Shown one piece after another: positions 16,184 to 24,928 of a DNA stretch of 64,000 nucleotides. Within the stretch, counting starts at the first letter, position 1. The number at the start of each line of letters is the position of its first letter. A model generated the notes under the pieces. The model did not search any database. It was not told the origin of the DNA and was given only the letters and a program-made list of their open reading frames with translations. The translations under genes and the position numbers were made by a program. The stretch is taken from assembly GCA_965221035.1 (NCBI GenBank), contig OZ244860.1, positions 1,178,001-1,242,000 of the forward strand, written 5' to 3'. This DNA is from UBA6522 sp965221035 (GTDB lineage: Bacteria > Pseudomonadota > Gammaproteobacteria > Steroidobacterales > Rariloculaceae).

Positions 16184-18685
16184 TCAGAAGTAGGCCTTCA
16201 CTCCCGCCCAAACGGTGCGGGGCGCTCCGGGCGCCAGGAAACGTACGTCTTCGCCGATGTCGTCGAGTCCGATGATCTCGTCCGGCTCTTCGCCGATCAG
16301 GCCGAAGTTCTCGTATTCCCGGTCCAGCAGGTTCTCCACCAGCACGAACGCCTCGAATCGCTCCCCGCTGTAGTTTGCGCGAACATTCACCGTCGCGTGG
16401 CCGTCCAGCTTGTCCAGTTCATTGGATTCGTCGCCGCGCAGGTGGCTGCCGGCGACCGCCAGAAACTCGAGCTCCGCGGACATCCGGCTCGAGAACGCAC
16501 GCTCGATGGCGGCCTTGAAGATGTGATCAGGTATTCCCGGCAGGCTGGCGCCGGCACTTACGGGACGGGTGCCGAACGCGCCCCCCTCATCGTCGTCGTC
16601 GCCATTATTGTCCCCGCCGCCCGCACGCGGCTCGTCATCGTCGTCATCATCGCCCCGCAGCAGCGCGTTGGCCGGATGGTTTGGGCTCAGGACGTCGAAG
16701 TCGTCTTCAAACGTCGCACGAATGTACGTGTAGTGGGCATTCCATCGCCATCGCCCGGTTGAGCCAAGGAGCGAAGCCTCGACGCCCAGCCGCCTGGTCC
16801 TGTCGATATTCTTGAACAGTCCGTGCGCCCGGGTCTGCCCGGTCTGCCAGATGATGTCATTCTCATTGAGTGTCCGGAACAGACCCAGCGACCCGCTCCA
16901 GACGTCGGACAGTGCGCCGCGAATGCCGATCTCGAGATTTCTGGCGATGACTTCGTCCAGGGGTGGATCCGCCAGGAAGGCATTCGGCAAACGGCATTCC
17001 TCCACCTCGCCCGTAATTGGGTTGCGGCTCAATTCCTCGCTGCAGGCAAGTTCGATGGGCGTCGGCAGGCGGCTGGATTCATTGTAGGCTCCATAGAGGT
17101 CCAGCTGGTCCGACAAGCGGCGCACGGCACCCACCCCCCAGTTGAAGTTTCCGAAGTCGTGCTCGCCGTTCAGTTGCGGCTGCTCGCCGGTTCGATCGCG
17201 CAACTCGATTCGGCTGCCGTGCCAGAAGCCTGACACGGTGACAGACCAGTCCTCGCCTGGAGAAAAGCGGCTGCCCGCGTAGACGTAGTTGCGCGCAATT
17301 TCGGTGTCGATCTCGGTACGCTCATCGGCGAAACCGCCGCTCACCGAACCTGACGTGGTGGTCGAGCGCGTCGACGGATCGAACAGGGCGAATTGCACGC
17401 TGGAGTCGAAGCCGCTGCTGCCGCGATAGAAGCCCGCACCCACTGTCAGGTCGTGCTCCAGCCCGAACAGCTCCGTCACCGCGTCGATCTCCAGGGCGCC
17501 TCCCCTGGAATCCTGCTGCCTGCCGCTGATATTGTTGATCGCGCTGCAGCCGCTCTCACCGAAAGCCTCCGTGAATTCGTCCTCGTCGATACCGCCATCG
17601 CTGAGCGACCTGTCCAGTTCGTCCTCCACCGCCTCGCGGCACGCGCCCTGCAACATCCCTGTGAGCCTGTCGATGCCGCCAAAACCGTCGTCGATGAGCT
17701 CTTCCACCTCGTCCTCGTCCAGCCCATCGCCGTTGAATGACCCGGTGTCATTGCTGCGGAAATACAGGTTGGCCGAGAGGTCAATCCGGTCGGCCAGCGC
17801 GTAATCGCCCCTCAGCGCCAGGGTCCGAGTATCGTTGCGGGTTATGTCGGGCGCGGAAAAAATCCGTTCTCGACCCACCGCCAGCAATCCGACGGGCGAC
17901 AGGCCGTTGCCCGTAAGGTCCGACCGGGCTCCGTGGTAGTCGAGGCCCAAGGCACCCCGCTCGCCGCGCCAGTCCACACTGCCGTACAGGTTTTCCGTCC
18001 AGGACGGAGACATGTCCCGCCATCCGTTCTCCTCGAAGCGTTGCGCGTTGACGTAGTAGGCCCAGTTGCCGTTGTTGCCGCCGCTCTCGATGTTGGCGAT
18101 GATCCTGCTGTGGGAACCGCCTTCGACTTCCACCGAATGCCGCGGGTGCGTGAATCCGTTCTTCATCCTCACGACCACCGAGCCGCCTAGCGTGTTCAGC
18201 CCGTACAGGGGGTTCGAACCGCCGAGAAGGCTGAGGCTCGCGATCGCGTTCATGGGCACCAGGTCCCAGTTCACGGCGTCGCCCAGCGGTTCGTTGAGCC
18301 GCACCCCGTTCTGGTAGACCGTCAGCCCGATGGGCAGACCCAGCAGCGGAGATGCGGCGTAACCCCGGAAGTAGAGGTCCGGCTGCAGAGGATTGCCCTG
18401 GGCCGAGTGAACGTGAACGCCGCCGAAGCGCCGGCTGAGGAAGCTGGAAATATCGGCGCTGCCGCTCGCCGCCAACTGTTCCGCAGTGGCGGACTGGAAC
18501 GTGCCGGGAAAGTCCCGGACACTCCTTCCCTCGGCGCGCACGGGTGTCGTACCGAACACTGTGACCGTCTCGATATCCTGCGCCGGCAACGCCGCCGCGA
18601 CGAGTAGCGACGGGAGCGTTGGCGCCGTTTTGAGCCACCGCATCGGGAACGCAGTGGTGGCGCGGAACTTTTTCGATCTTGGCAC
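16184..18685 (-). CDS. TonB-dependent outer-membrane receptor with acidic insertions
   Basis: This is an outer-membrane receptor for TonB-driven uptake; the substrate cannot be read from sequence. GTG 18685 is chosen because GGAGG lies five bases upstream, giving 833 aa with a signal peptide (KKFR, then LPSLLVAAALPA). A TonB-box-like ETVTVFG precedes a plug domain (SADISSFLSRRFGGV, RGYAASPLLGLPIGLTVYQNG) and a 22-strand-type barrel ending in Phe (VWAGVKAYF). Two insertions stand out. One is acidic, helix-like, has two cysteines, and includes DGGIDEDEF, which resembles part of an EF-hand loop. The other is a near-pure Asp/Gly/Asn run (six D, then GGGDNNGDDDDEGG). Both fall where extracellular loops would be. 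No transport partners are adjacent. Confidence 0.9.
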   Translation of the reverse strand: MPRSKKFRATTAFPMRWLKTAPTLPSLLVAAALPAQDIETVTVFGTTPVRAEGRSVRDFPGTFQSATAEQLAASGSADISSFLSRRFGGVHVHSAQGNPLQPDLYFRGYAASPLLGLPIGLTVYQNGVRLNEPLGDAVNWDLVPMNAIASLSLLGGSNPLYGLNTLGGSVVVRMKNGFTHPRHSVEVEGGSHSRIIANIESGGNNGNWAYYVNAQRFEENGWRDMSPSWTENLYGSVDWRGERGALGLDYHGARSDLTGNGLSPVGLLAVGRERIFSAPDITRNDTRTLALRGDYALADRIDLSANLYFRSNDTGSFNGDGLDEDEVEELIDDGFGGIDRLTGMLQGACREAVEDELDRSLSDGGIDEDEFTEAFGESGCSAINNISGRQQDSRGGALEIDAVTELFGLEHDLTVGAGFYRGSSGFDSSVQFALFDPSTRSTTTSGSVSGGFADERTEIDTEIARNYVYAGSRFSPGEDWSVTVSGFWHGSRIELRDRTGEQPQLNGEHDFGNFNWGVGAVRRLSDQLDLYGAYNESSRLPTPIELACSEELSRNPITGEVEECRLPNAFLADPPLDEVIARNLEIGIRGALSDVWSGSLGLFRTLNENDIIWQTGQTRAHGLFKNIDRTRRLGVEASLLGSTGRWRWNAHYTYIRATFEDDFDVLSPNHPANALLRGDDDDDDEPRAGGGDNNGDDDDEGGAFGTRPVSAGASLPGIPDHIFKAAIERAFSSRMSAELEFLAVAGSHLRGDESNELDKLDGHATVNVRANYSGERFEAFVLVENLLDREYENFGLIGEEPDEIIGLDDIGEDVRFLAPGAPRTVWAGVKAYF

Positions 18686-18792
18686 CGATACCTCCGGCGC
18701 ATTGACACCTTGGAGCGGCGCCAAGCTTAACGCATTTGACCGTGGAGACCCGCCTGTGTACCGTGCGCCGTGCGGACCGGGAGGGTCGATCA

Positions 18793-19032
18793 ATGACCAA
18801 GGAATCGGGCGTTGCAGGGCTTGAAAAATCCCTCGACGAACTCGAAGCACTGCTGAAGGAACTGGAAAGCGGCGAACTGACGCTCGAAGCGGCGCTGGCG
18901 CATTTCGAGCGGGGCGTGGAGCTGACCCGCGAGTGCCAGAAGTCCCTGCGGGAAGCGGAACAGAAGGTCGAAATCCTGCTGCGAAAAACGCCCGAGGACG
19001 AGCCGGAACCGTTCGACGCGCCGGGGAAGTGA
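18793..19032 (+). CDS. xseB: exodeoxyribonuclease VII small subunit
   Basis: XseB is the small helical subunit of exonuclease VII, several copies of which coat each XseA chain in the enzyme that trims single-stranded DNA. The 79-aa product has the family core: LEKSLDELEALLKELESG followed by LEAALAHFERGVELTREC. The start is ATG 18793, with GGAGGG ten bases upstream. In many gammaproteobacteria ispA and dxs follow; here the next gene, pgpA, is convergent, so xseB stands alone. It is divergent from the TonB receptor. Confidence 0.93.
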   Translation: MTKESGVAGLEKSLDELEALLKELESGELTLEAALAHFERGVELTRECQKSLREAEQKVEILLRKTPEDEPEPFDAPGK

Positions 19033-19063
19033 CGCCTCCCGAGCGCAGCCGGACCGGCGAGCC

Positions 19064-19606
19064 TCAGACGAAAACCAGCTTGGCCACCATCAAGCAAGCC
19101 GCCGCCAGGCCCGCCGCCGCCAGGTCGTCGAGCACGATCCCCAAACCGCCGCCCACGCGACGGTCCAGCCAGCCCACCGGCCATGGCTTGGCGATATCGA
19201 AAAGACGAAACAGCACGAAGGCCGCAATCCACCACTGTGGTTCGGGAGGAAGGACCAGCGTGACGGCGAGGAACCCGACGATCTCGTCCCAGACGATGGC
19301 CGAATGATCGTGTGTTCCCAGCCGTCGTGAGCTCTCCCCGCATATCCAGATCCCGGCCAAGGTGAGCCCGGCCACCATCGCGATACGGCCCGGCATCGGA
19401 AGTGAAAGCATCCACCAGCCGGGAATGACCGCAAGTAGCGTGCCTGCCGTTCCCGGCATGCGCGGAACCAGCCCGACGCCAAAACCCAGGGCCAGGCAGT
19501 GGACCGGATGACGCAACAGTGAAAGACCGGCCCGCCCGATTTCAGGGCCCGCTGCCGCCGCCGCTTCCGTGGCGGACTCCGTCTCCGACTGCAAATGCCT
19601 ACGCAT
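19064..19606 (-). CDS. pgpA: phosphatidylglycerophosphatase A
   Basis: PgpA dephosphorylates phosphatidylglycerophosphate to phosphatidylglycerol in the inner membrane. The 180-aa product shows the family signatures RLGTHDHSAIVWDEIVG, RLFDIAKPWPVGWLDR and GIVLDDLAAAG, with several hydrophobic segments. Its start overlaps the end of thiL by 8 bp. It is the last gene of the long minus-strand cluster starting at glyA, as in E. coli and many relatives (nusB-thiL-pgpA). Confidence 0.95.
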   Translation of the reverse strand: MRRHLQSETESATEAAAAAGPEIGRAGLSLLRHPVHCLALGFGVGLVPRMPGTAGTLLAVIPGWWMLSLPMPGRIAMVAGLTLAGIWICGESSRRLGTHDHSAIVWDEIVGFLAVTLVLPPEPQWWIAAFVLFRLFDIAKPWPVGWLDRRVGGGLGIVLDDLAAAGLAAACLMVAKLVFV

Positions 19607-20591
19607 CGAAAAAGTGCAAGTAACCGCCGTACGCTCTCCGCTCCAGCGTTTGACCGTTCCGCCTGCAATGTATGCCGCTGCCGACCTGCAGTTGGCCTAT
19701 TCTGCGCACCGGCGTGCCGCAGCGAGGCAAGACTCGCCGGACCGCCCGGCGCCTGGAGGAAGGCGCGGTAAAACACAGCTCGTAATCGTCCCCTCCGGTC
19801 AGGGCCCAGTTTTCCACCTCATCCGTGGAAAACAGCGCCCTTGCATATTCCGATGTCGGCACCCTCTCCACATCGATCCGGGCGCCGCAACCGCTCGCCT
19901 CGCACAGATGTCCCAGGTCGGCGAGCAGACCATCGGAAACGTCGATGGCGGCGCTGGCGATGCCTCGCAAGGCGAGCCCTTCCGCAAGCCGCGGCTGCGG
20001 CCTGAGAAACCGCTTGCGAAGCGCCCGATGCGCGGCCCCTTCGCCGGGGTCGTTGGATACCAGGAGCCGCAAGCCCGCCCCGCCGTCCCCCAGGCAACCG
20101 GTGACGTAGATGTCATCGCCCGGTGCGGCGCCAGCACGGGTCAGCATCCGTTCCTTGTCCACTTCGCCAATCATCTGAACCGTTACCGAAAGAGGGCCGC
20201 GCGTGGTGTCGCCACCCACCAGGACGACCCCATGCGTCTCGGCCAGTTCGAAGAACCCACGCGCGAACGCCTCAAGCCAGGCGTGATCCACCTCCGGCAC
20301 CGTCAGCGCGAGCGTGCACCAGCGCGGCCGGGCGCCCATGGCGGCAAGATCGCTCAGGTTCACGGCCAGGATCCGGTGGCCCACGGCATCGCCCATGAGA
20401 TCATCCGGAAAATGAACGCCCGCGACCATCGTGTCGGTGGCGACCGCCGTCGCCTCCGCGGTTTCAATGACCGCCGCGTCATCACCGATTCCCAGAATTA
20501 CTCCGGGACCCTTGATGTCCCGTACGAAATACTGCCGGATGAGCTTGAATTCGTCCCGGCTCAACGGCGCCGGTTCAGGTTGCGCGGCCAT
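19599..20591 (-). CDS. thiL: thiamine-monophosphate kinase
   Basis: ThiL phosphorylates thiamine monophosphate to thiamine diphosphate, the active cofactor. The 330-aa product starts at ATG 20591, inside the end of nusB, because the conserved region (EFKLIRQYF, then LGIGDDAAV) begins just after. Also visible are ATDTMVAGVHF, HRILAVNLSDLAAMGA, VGGDTTRGPLSVT and GDDYELCFT, all typical of ThiL in the PurM-like kinase fold. It overlaps nusB upstream and pgpA downstream, so the three are likely translated from one message. Confidence 0.96.
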   Translation of the reverse strand: MAAQPEPAPLSRDEFKLIRQYFVRDIKGPGVILGIGDDAAVIETAEATAVATDTMVAGVHFPDDLMGDAVGHRILAVNLSDLAAMGARPRWCTLALTVPEVDHAWLEAFARGFFELAETHGVVLVGGDTTRGPLSVTVQMIGEVDKERMLTRAGAAPGDDIYVTGCLGDGGAGLRLLVSNDPGEGAAHRALRKRFLRPQPRLAEGLALRGIASAAIDVSDGLLADLGHLCEASGCGARIDVERVPTSEYARALFSTDEVENWALTGGDDYELCFTAPSSRRRAVRRVLPRCGTPVRRIGQLQVGSGIHCRRNGQTLERRAYGGYLHFFDA

Positions 20592-21000
20592 CGATTCCCC
20601 GCGCCGCACGGTCCAGCACGGCGTTGACAAACCGGTGGCTATCCAGCGGTCCGTACCGTTTCGCCAGTTCCACCGCCTCGTTGATGATGACCCCCGTGGG
20701 GATGTCGTCGCGCTGATGCAATTCGGCGAGTCCCAACAGCAGGATTGCCCGGCTCACGGGATCGGTGCTGTCGATGCTCCTGTCCGCCTGCGCCGCAATT
20801 TGCGCATCCAGGGACTCGGCGTCGCGCAGTACCACGGCCAGCAGTTCTCTGAAGTACTTCCGGTCCACGGACTCGCGACCGGGCACCTCGATGAACTGTT
20901 CGCGAAGGTCGGCTTCGCCGTGCCCGGCCAACTGCCACTGGTAGAGCGCCTGGATCAGCAATTCCCTTGCTTCACGGCGGCGATGGACTGGCGCCGTCAC
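20575..21000 (-). CDS. nusB: transcription antitermination factor NusB
   Basis: NusB binds the boxA RNA with ribosomal protein S10 (NusE) and helps prevent early termination in rRNA operons. The 141-aa all-helical product shows RRREARELLIQALYQWQLAG at the N-terminus and PTGVIINEAVELAKRYG near the C-terminus, both NusB hallmarks. GTG 21000 is supported by GGGGAG six bases upstream. It sits between ribH and thiL on the same strand, the usual position. Confidence 0.96.
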   Translation of the reverse strand: MTAPVHRRREARELLIQALYQWQLAGHGEADLREQFIEVPGRESVDRKYFRELLAVVLRDAESLDAQIAAQADRSIDSTDPVSRAILLLGLAELHQRDDIPTGVIINEAVELAKRYGPLDSHRFVNAVLDRAARGIDGRAT

Positions 21001-21018
21001 TTGCGCTCCCCACCGCGC

Positions 21019-21492
21019 TCAGGTTGCCAGACGGCGGCGCAGATTGGCCATTTCGATCACGGCCAGCGCCGCTTCCGCACCCTTGTTGCTGGAGCCGGGG
21101 CCTGAGCGCGCACGGGCCTGTTCGATGGTGTCGACGGTGAGAATGCCGAACCCCACTGGAATCCCGTGCTCCAGGCTGACCTCGGTCGCGCCGCGGCTGG
21201 CTTCCCCCGCAACATAGTCGAAATGGGGTGTCTCGCCGCGGATGACGCAGCCGATGGCAACAAGACCGTCGTGACGGTGGCCGTCGGCCAGCAGCTTGAG
21301 AGCCAATGGAATCTCGAACGCTCCCGGCACGCGAACCAGGTCCAGTTCGCCGGCCTCCGCGCCGGCCTGGACCAGCGTCTCCACCGCCGCCTCCAGCAGG
21401 CGGTCGACAATGAAGTCATTGAATCGGGAGGCGACGATCCCGAAACGAAGTCCCCTGGCGCCGAGGTCGCCGGTCATCCCGTTGATGTCCAT
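21019..21492 (-). CDS. ribH: 6,7-dimethyl-8-ribityllumazine synthase
   Basis: RibH condenses 3,4-dihydroxy-2-butanone 4-phosphate (made by RibB) with the ribitylamino-pyrimidine to give lumazine, the substrate of RibE. The 157-aa length is normal. Motifs are ASRFNDFIVDRLLEAA, VPGAFEIPLALK, GCVIRGETPHFDYVAGEAS and GFGILTVDTIEQA. The conserved histidine-arginine pair of the active site lies in the GETPHFDY region and the C-terminal helix. It lies 36 bp after ribB, on the same strand. Confidence 0.97.
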   Translation of the reverse strand: MDINGMTGDLGARGLRFGIVASRFNDFIVDRLLEAAVETLVQAGAEAGELDLVRVPGAFEIPLALKLLADGHRHDGLVAIGCVIRGETPHFDYVAGEASRGATEVSLEHGIPVGFGILTVDTIEQARARSGPGSSNKGAEAALAVIEMANLRRRLAT

Positions 21493-21528
21493 CTTCTGTG
21501 TCGCTCGCAGCGTCCGCTGGTCGGGTGG

Positions 21529-22683
21529 CTAGTCTGCCGGCGCCTCGTCCGACAGGTACTCGACCACTTCCAGGCCGAATCCGGAAATGGCGTGCATCTG
21601 CATGGGCGCGCTCAGAACACGCATGCGCTTGACGCCCAGCGCCCGGAGTATCTGCGCGCCGGTGCCGAAGGTCTTCAGTTCGCTGGTCCGGTCATGGGGG
21701 ATCTCGTGCGCATGGCGTCCGCGCCCGAGATCCCTGATGGTGGACATCAGCTCCCTCGGGTCCTCGTTCCGACGAAGGATGACGACCACGCCGCATCCCT
21801 CCCGGGCGATCCGTTCGATGGCGTTCCGCAACGGCCAACCCAGGCGGCTGTCCTGGATTCCGACCACGTCGCTCAAGGTATTCTGAAGGTGGACCCGCAC
21901 CAGGGTCGGGGCGCCCGGCCGTGGCTTGCCGCGCACCAGCGCCAGATGCACGGTGGTGTTGATACGGTCCTCCATGCATACCAGTCGGAACGGTCCGAAT
22001 TCCGTCTCGACCTCGAAATCCGCGATGGCTTCGACAGTTTCTTCCTTGGCCAGGCGGTAGCTGATGAGATCGGCGATGGTGCCGATTTTCAGACCGTGCC
22101 GCCCGGCAAAGCGCAGAAGATCGTCGCGGCGGGCCATGGAGCCGTCCTCATTGAGGATTTCCACGATCATCGCCGCCGGCTCAAGACCGGCAAGCCGCGC
22201 CAGGTCGCAACCCGCCTCGGTGTGTCCGGCGCGTGTCAGCACACCGCCGGACTGCGCCCTGAGGGGAAAGACGTGACCCGGCTGGCGCAGGTCCTCCGGC
22301 CGGGCATTTGGCGCGACCGCCGCCCGGATCGTACGCGCCCGGTCATGGGCGGAGATTCCCGTGGTGACTCCTTCGGCTGCCTCGATGGACAGCGTGAAGT
22401 TGGTGCTTCGTCGCCGATTCGTCTCACTGACCATCAGCGGCAGACGCAGTTGTTCGCAGCGCTCCCCCGTCAGCGTGAGGCAGATGAGTCCGCGTCCGTA
22501 ACGCGCCATGAAATTGACGTCGGAGGCGCACACCCGGCTGGCGGCCATGATCAGATCGCCCTCGTTTTCGCGGTCTTCGTCGTCCAGGATGACCACCATC
22601 CTGCCGTCGCGCAGGTCGGCGACAATGTCCTCGGTGGTGTTCAGCCCGGCAACCGCAGTTTCCTTGTTGATGGGAATGGCCAC
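21529..22683 (-). CDS. ribB: 3,4-dihydroxy-2-butanone 4-phosphate synthase fused to a degenerate GTP cyclohydrolase II-like domain (RibBX type)
   Basis: The first ~205 residues are a full DHBP synthase. VVILDDEDRENEGDLIMAA, HDRARTIRAAV and SGGVLTRAGHTEAG hold the acidic and arginine residues that turn ribulose 5-phosphate into the four-carbon riboflavin precursor. The remaining ~180 residues align with GTP cyclohydrolase II but lack its active site. The zinc cysteines (HSECLTGD ... LRCDCG in RibA) are replaced by HLQNTLSD and IQDSRLG, and the RQEGRGIGL segment by RRNEDPREL. It is therefore predicted to make DHBP only, and a separate ribA is needed elsewhere. GTG 22683 follows GGAGGAC. No FMN riboswitch fits in the 48-bp gap to ribE. 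Confidence 0.9.
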   Translation of the reverse strand: MAIPINKETAVAGLNTTEDIVADLRDGRMVVILDDEDRENEGDLIMAASRVCASDVNFMARYGRGLICLTLTGERCEQLRLPLMVSETNRRRSTNFTLSIEAAEGVTTGISAHDRARTIRAAVAPNARPEDLRQPGHVFPLRAQSGGVLTRAGHTEAGCDLARLAGLEPAAMIVEILNEDGSMARRDDLLRFAGRHGLKIGTIADLISYRLAKEETVEAIADFEVETEFGPFRLVCMEDRINTTVHLALVRGKPRPGAPTLVRVHLQNTLSDVVGIQDSRLGWPLRNAIERIAREGCGVVVILRRNEDPRELMSTIRDLGRGRHAHEIPHDRTSELKTFGTGAQILRALGVKRMRVLSAPMQMHAISGFGLEVVEYLSDEAPAD

Positions 22684-22731
22684 GAGTTTTCGATGTCCTC
22701 CGTCGGTCCGGGAGCATGAACCCCGTCCCGG

Positions 22732-23328
22732 CTATCGATGATACGACCGCAAACGCTCCAGGTAGCGGGCGACGATGTCCACTTCAATATTAACAGTCCT
22801 CCCGAGCCGGTACCCCCGTATCACGGTCACCTTGCTCGTATGCGGGATGATGTTCACTTCAAAGGCGTCGTCGTGGACCGCGTTGACCGTGAGGCTGACA
22901 CCGTCCACCGCCACCGACCCCTTGCGGGCGATGTAGCGCATCAACGACTTGTCCACGCCGATGCGCAGCCCCAGCGACTGTCCCGCCCGCTCCAGGCCCG
23001 CCACGGTTCCGATCCCGTCCACGTGACCGGTGACCAGGTGCCCGTCCACCGTATCCTTGAGCCGCAGCGCACCTTCCAGGTTCACCGGATCGCCACCGGA
23101 CAATTCGCCGAGGGTGGTTGCCGCGAGCGTCTCAAGAGAAACATCGGCCGCAAGGCGTTCCTTTCCGCAGTCCACTGCCGTCAGGCACACGCCGTTCACG
23201 GCAACGCTGCCACCGACCGCCAGCGACGGCAGCGCTACGCCCCGGGTGTCAATGGTCAGACGCCGACCGCCGCCGCCGTCGACGCTGTCCAGCACTCGCC
23301 CGACGCCCGTTACGATTCCGCCAAACAT
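22732..23328 (-). CDS. ribE: riboflavin synthase, alpha chain
   Basis: RibE dismutates two 6,7-dimethyl-8-ribityllumazine molecules to riboflavin plus the pyrimidine precursor. The 198-aa protein is two tandem lumazine-binding barrels, each starting with a GIV/GxV-type strand (MFGGIVTGVGRV; then VTGHVDGIGTV). Repeated VNGVCLTAV and VDGVSLTVN segments mark the two halves. Its start overlaps the end of ribD by 19 bp. An odd point is MFGGIV in place of the usual MFTGIV. Confidence 0.96.
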   Translation of the reverse strand: MFGGIVTGVGRVLDSVDGGGGRRLTIDTRGVALPSLAVGGSVAVNGVCLTAVDCGKERLAADVSLETLAATTLGELSGGDPVNLEGALRLKDTVDGHLVTGHVDGIGTVAGLERAGQSLGLRIGVDKSLMRYIARKGSVAVDGVSLTVNAVHDDAFEVNIIPHTSKVTVIRGYRLGRTVNIEVDIVARYLERLRSYHR

Positions 23329-24410
23329 GCCGTGATCCGTATGTCCCTGTCCAGCTTGCGAATCTCCTGATACTCCAGATTGATACGCCCTTCAAGACCC
23401 GCCAGAGGTTCGATGGCAAACATGCCCCGAGCGTCGGCGCCCAGAACCTGGGGCGCCAGGTAGATCACCAGTTCGTCGATCAATCCGGCTTCCAGCAGCG
23501 CGCCGTTCAACCGCGCGCCCGCCTCCACCCAGACCTCGTTGAATTGCAATTCCCCCAGTCGGGCCACCACCTTCGTCAGATCGCAGCGCCTCTCCCCCGG
23601 AGCCCATTCCACCTGCGCCCCCGCCCGTCGAAGCGCCTCGGCCGACCCCGGCGCCTTCCTGGAACCGAAAATCAGAACGTTGCCGGGCAACGCCAGCGTT
23701 CGGGCGGTCGGCGGCGTGCGCAGACCCGAGTCCACGATTACCCGCGCCGGCGGCTCGATGGGCGTTTTGGCGTCCGGAACGCGCGCATCCAGTCGGGGAT
23801 CGTCCGCGAGCACCGTTCCGACCCCCGTGAGCACCACGCTTGAGCGCGCCCGCCAGCGGTGCACGTCACTGCGGGCAGCTTCGCCGGTGATCCATTGGCT
23901 CTCGCCGTTGGCCAGCGCCGTGCGCCCGTCCAGGCTCGCGGCCAGCTTGGAGCGTATCAGTGGCCGGCCGCGAATCATGCGGGACCGGTAACCGGGATTC
24001 AGCGCCGCGGCGGAGGCTTCCGACACACCGACGGCGACGTCGATCCCCGCCTCACGGAGCCTGCGGATGCCGGTGCCGTCAACCAGCGGATTGGGGTCGG
24101 TGGCGGCGCACACCACCCGGGACACCCGGGCCGCGATCAGCGCGTCGGCACAGGGGCCCGTGCGGCCCGTATGGCTGCACGGCTCGAGCGTGACATAGGC
24201 CGTGGCGCCGACGGCGCGCTCTCCGGCGGCGGCAAGGGCCACCCGCTCCGCGTGCGGACCGCCCGCCCGCTCGTGCCAACCCTCTCCGACTACCCGACCT
24301 GCCTTGACCAGCACGCACCCCACCCGGGGATTCGGGTCCGCGGTGAACAGCCCCCGCCTCGCCAATTGCACGGCGCGGGCCATGTATGCCTGGTCGGACT
24401 GCCCGCTCAC
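23310..24410 (-). CDS. ribD: bifunctional pyrimidine deaminase/reductase
   Basis: RibD carries out the second and third steps of riboflavin synthesis: deamination, then NADPH reduction of the ribosylamino pyrimidine. The N-terminal cytidine-deaminase fold has the zinc and proton-shuttle residues in HAERVALAA and YVTLEPCSHTGRTGPCADAL. The C-terminal reductase domain (about residues 145-360) has RSKLAASLDGRTALANGES and VWVEAGARLNGALLEAGLIDE. The length of 366 aa is normal. It starts within the nrdR stop (ATGA-type overlap at 24407-24410) and overlaps ribE. Confidence 0.97.
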   Translation of the reverse strand: MSGQSDQAYMARAVQLARRGLFTADPNPRVGCVLVKAGRVVGEGWHERAGGPHAERVALAAAGERAVGATAYVTLEPCSHTGRTGPCADALIAARVSRVVCAATDPNPLVDGTGIRRLREAGIDVAVGVSEASAAALNPGYRSRMIRGRPLIRSKLAASLDGRTALANGESQWITGEAARSDVHRWRARSSVVLTGVGTVLADDPRLDARVPDAKTPIEPPARVIVDSGLRTPPTARTLALPGNVLIFGSRKAPGSAEALRRAGAQVEWAPGERRCDLTKVVARLGELQFNEVWVEAGARLNGALLEAGLIDELVIYLAPQVLGADARGMFAIEPLAGLEGRINLEYQEIRKLDRDIRITACLAES

Positions 24411-24910
24411 TTCTCGTCATCCGGCAGTAGCGACATCTGTTCCCGGCCGCCCGGCAGGGGCAGCGACTGCAGACGCTCGACCTCCTCGCGAAACTCGGAG
24501 ATGTCCTGAAAACTTCGGTAGACCGACGCGTAGCGAACATAGGCGACCTGATCGAGGCCACGCAGTTCCTCCATCACCATGTCGCCGATATACCGGCCGC
24601 TGACTTCGCGTTCCCCGATGATCTGCAAGCGCTGCAGCAGGCGTTCGATACTCGCTTCGATGGCATCGCTTTCAATGGGGCGCTTCTCCAGCGCCCTGGC
24701 GATGCCGGCGCGGAGCTTGGCCTCGTCGAAGGGTTCGCGCCGTCCATCGCGCTTGACGACCCGCGGCATGACCAATACCGCCGACTCGAACGTCGTATAA
24801 CGCTCGCCGCACCGCAGGCACTCGCGGCGGCGGCGCACCTGGCGGCCCTCGGCGGCCAGTCTCGAATCGATGACCTTGGTATCTTCGTGATTGCAGAATG
24901 GACAATGCAC
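24407..24910 (-). CDS. nrdR: transcriptional repressor NrdR
   Basis: NrdR senses ATP/dATP through an ATP-cone and represses ribonucleotide reductase genes at NrdR boxes. The 167-aa protein has the N-terminal zinc ribbon (CPFCNHEDTKVIDSR ... RRRRECLRCGERYTTFE, four cysteines) and an ATP-cone (MPRVVKRDGRREPFDEAKLRAGI). The start is GTG 24910, with AAGGAGAG 11 bases upstream. glyA lies 18 bp upstream. The glyA-nrdR-ribD order is common in gammaproteobacteria. No ribonucleotide reductase gene is in the window. Confidence 0.97.
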   Translation of the reverse strand: MHCPFCNHEDTKVIDSRLAAEGRQVRRRRECLRCGERYTTFESAVLVMPRVVKRDGRREPFDEAKLRAGIARALEKRPIESDAIEASIERLLQRLQIIGEREVSGRYIGDMVMEELRGLDQVAYVRYASVYRSFQDISEFREEVERLQSLPLPGGREQMSLLPDDEK

Positions 24911-24928
24911 AGCCGCCCGGGCTCTCCT

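Noticed and set aside
16184..18685. True EF-hand calcium site in the receptor
   Set aside because: DGGIDEDEF fits positions 5-12 of an EF-hand loop, but the first two calcium ligands are Arg and Leu, so only a resemblance is claimed.
17781..19415. 544-codon minus-strand frame spanning the receptor N-terminus, xseB and pgpA
   Set aside because: It overlaps three recognised genes and is Arg/Gly/Ser-rich, typical of a shadow frame.
22684..22731. FMN riboswitch before ribB
   Set aside because: The gap is only 48 bp and lacks the conserved RFN core. The upstream glyA, nrdR and ribD gaps are also too short.
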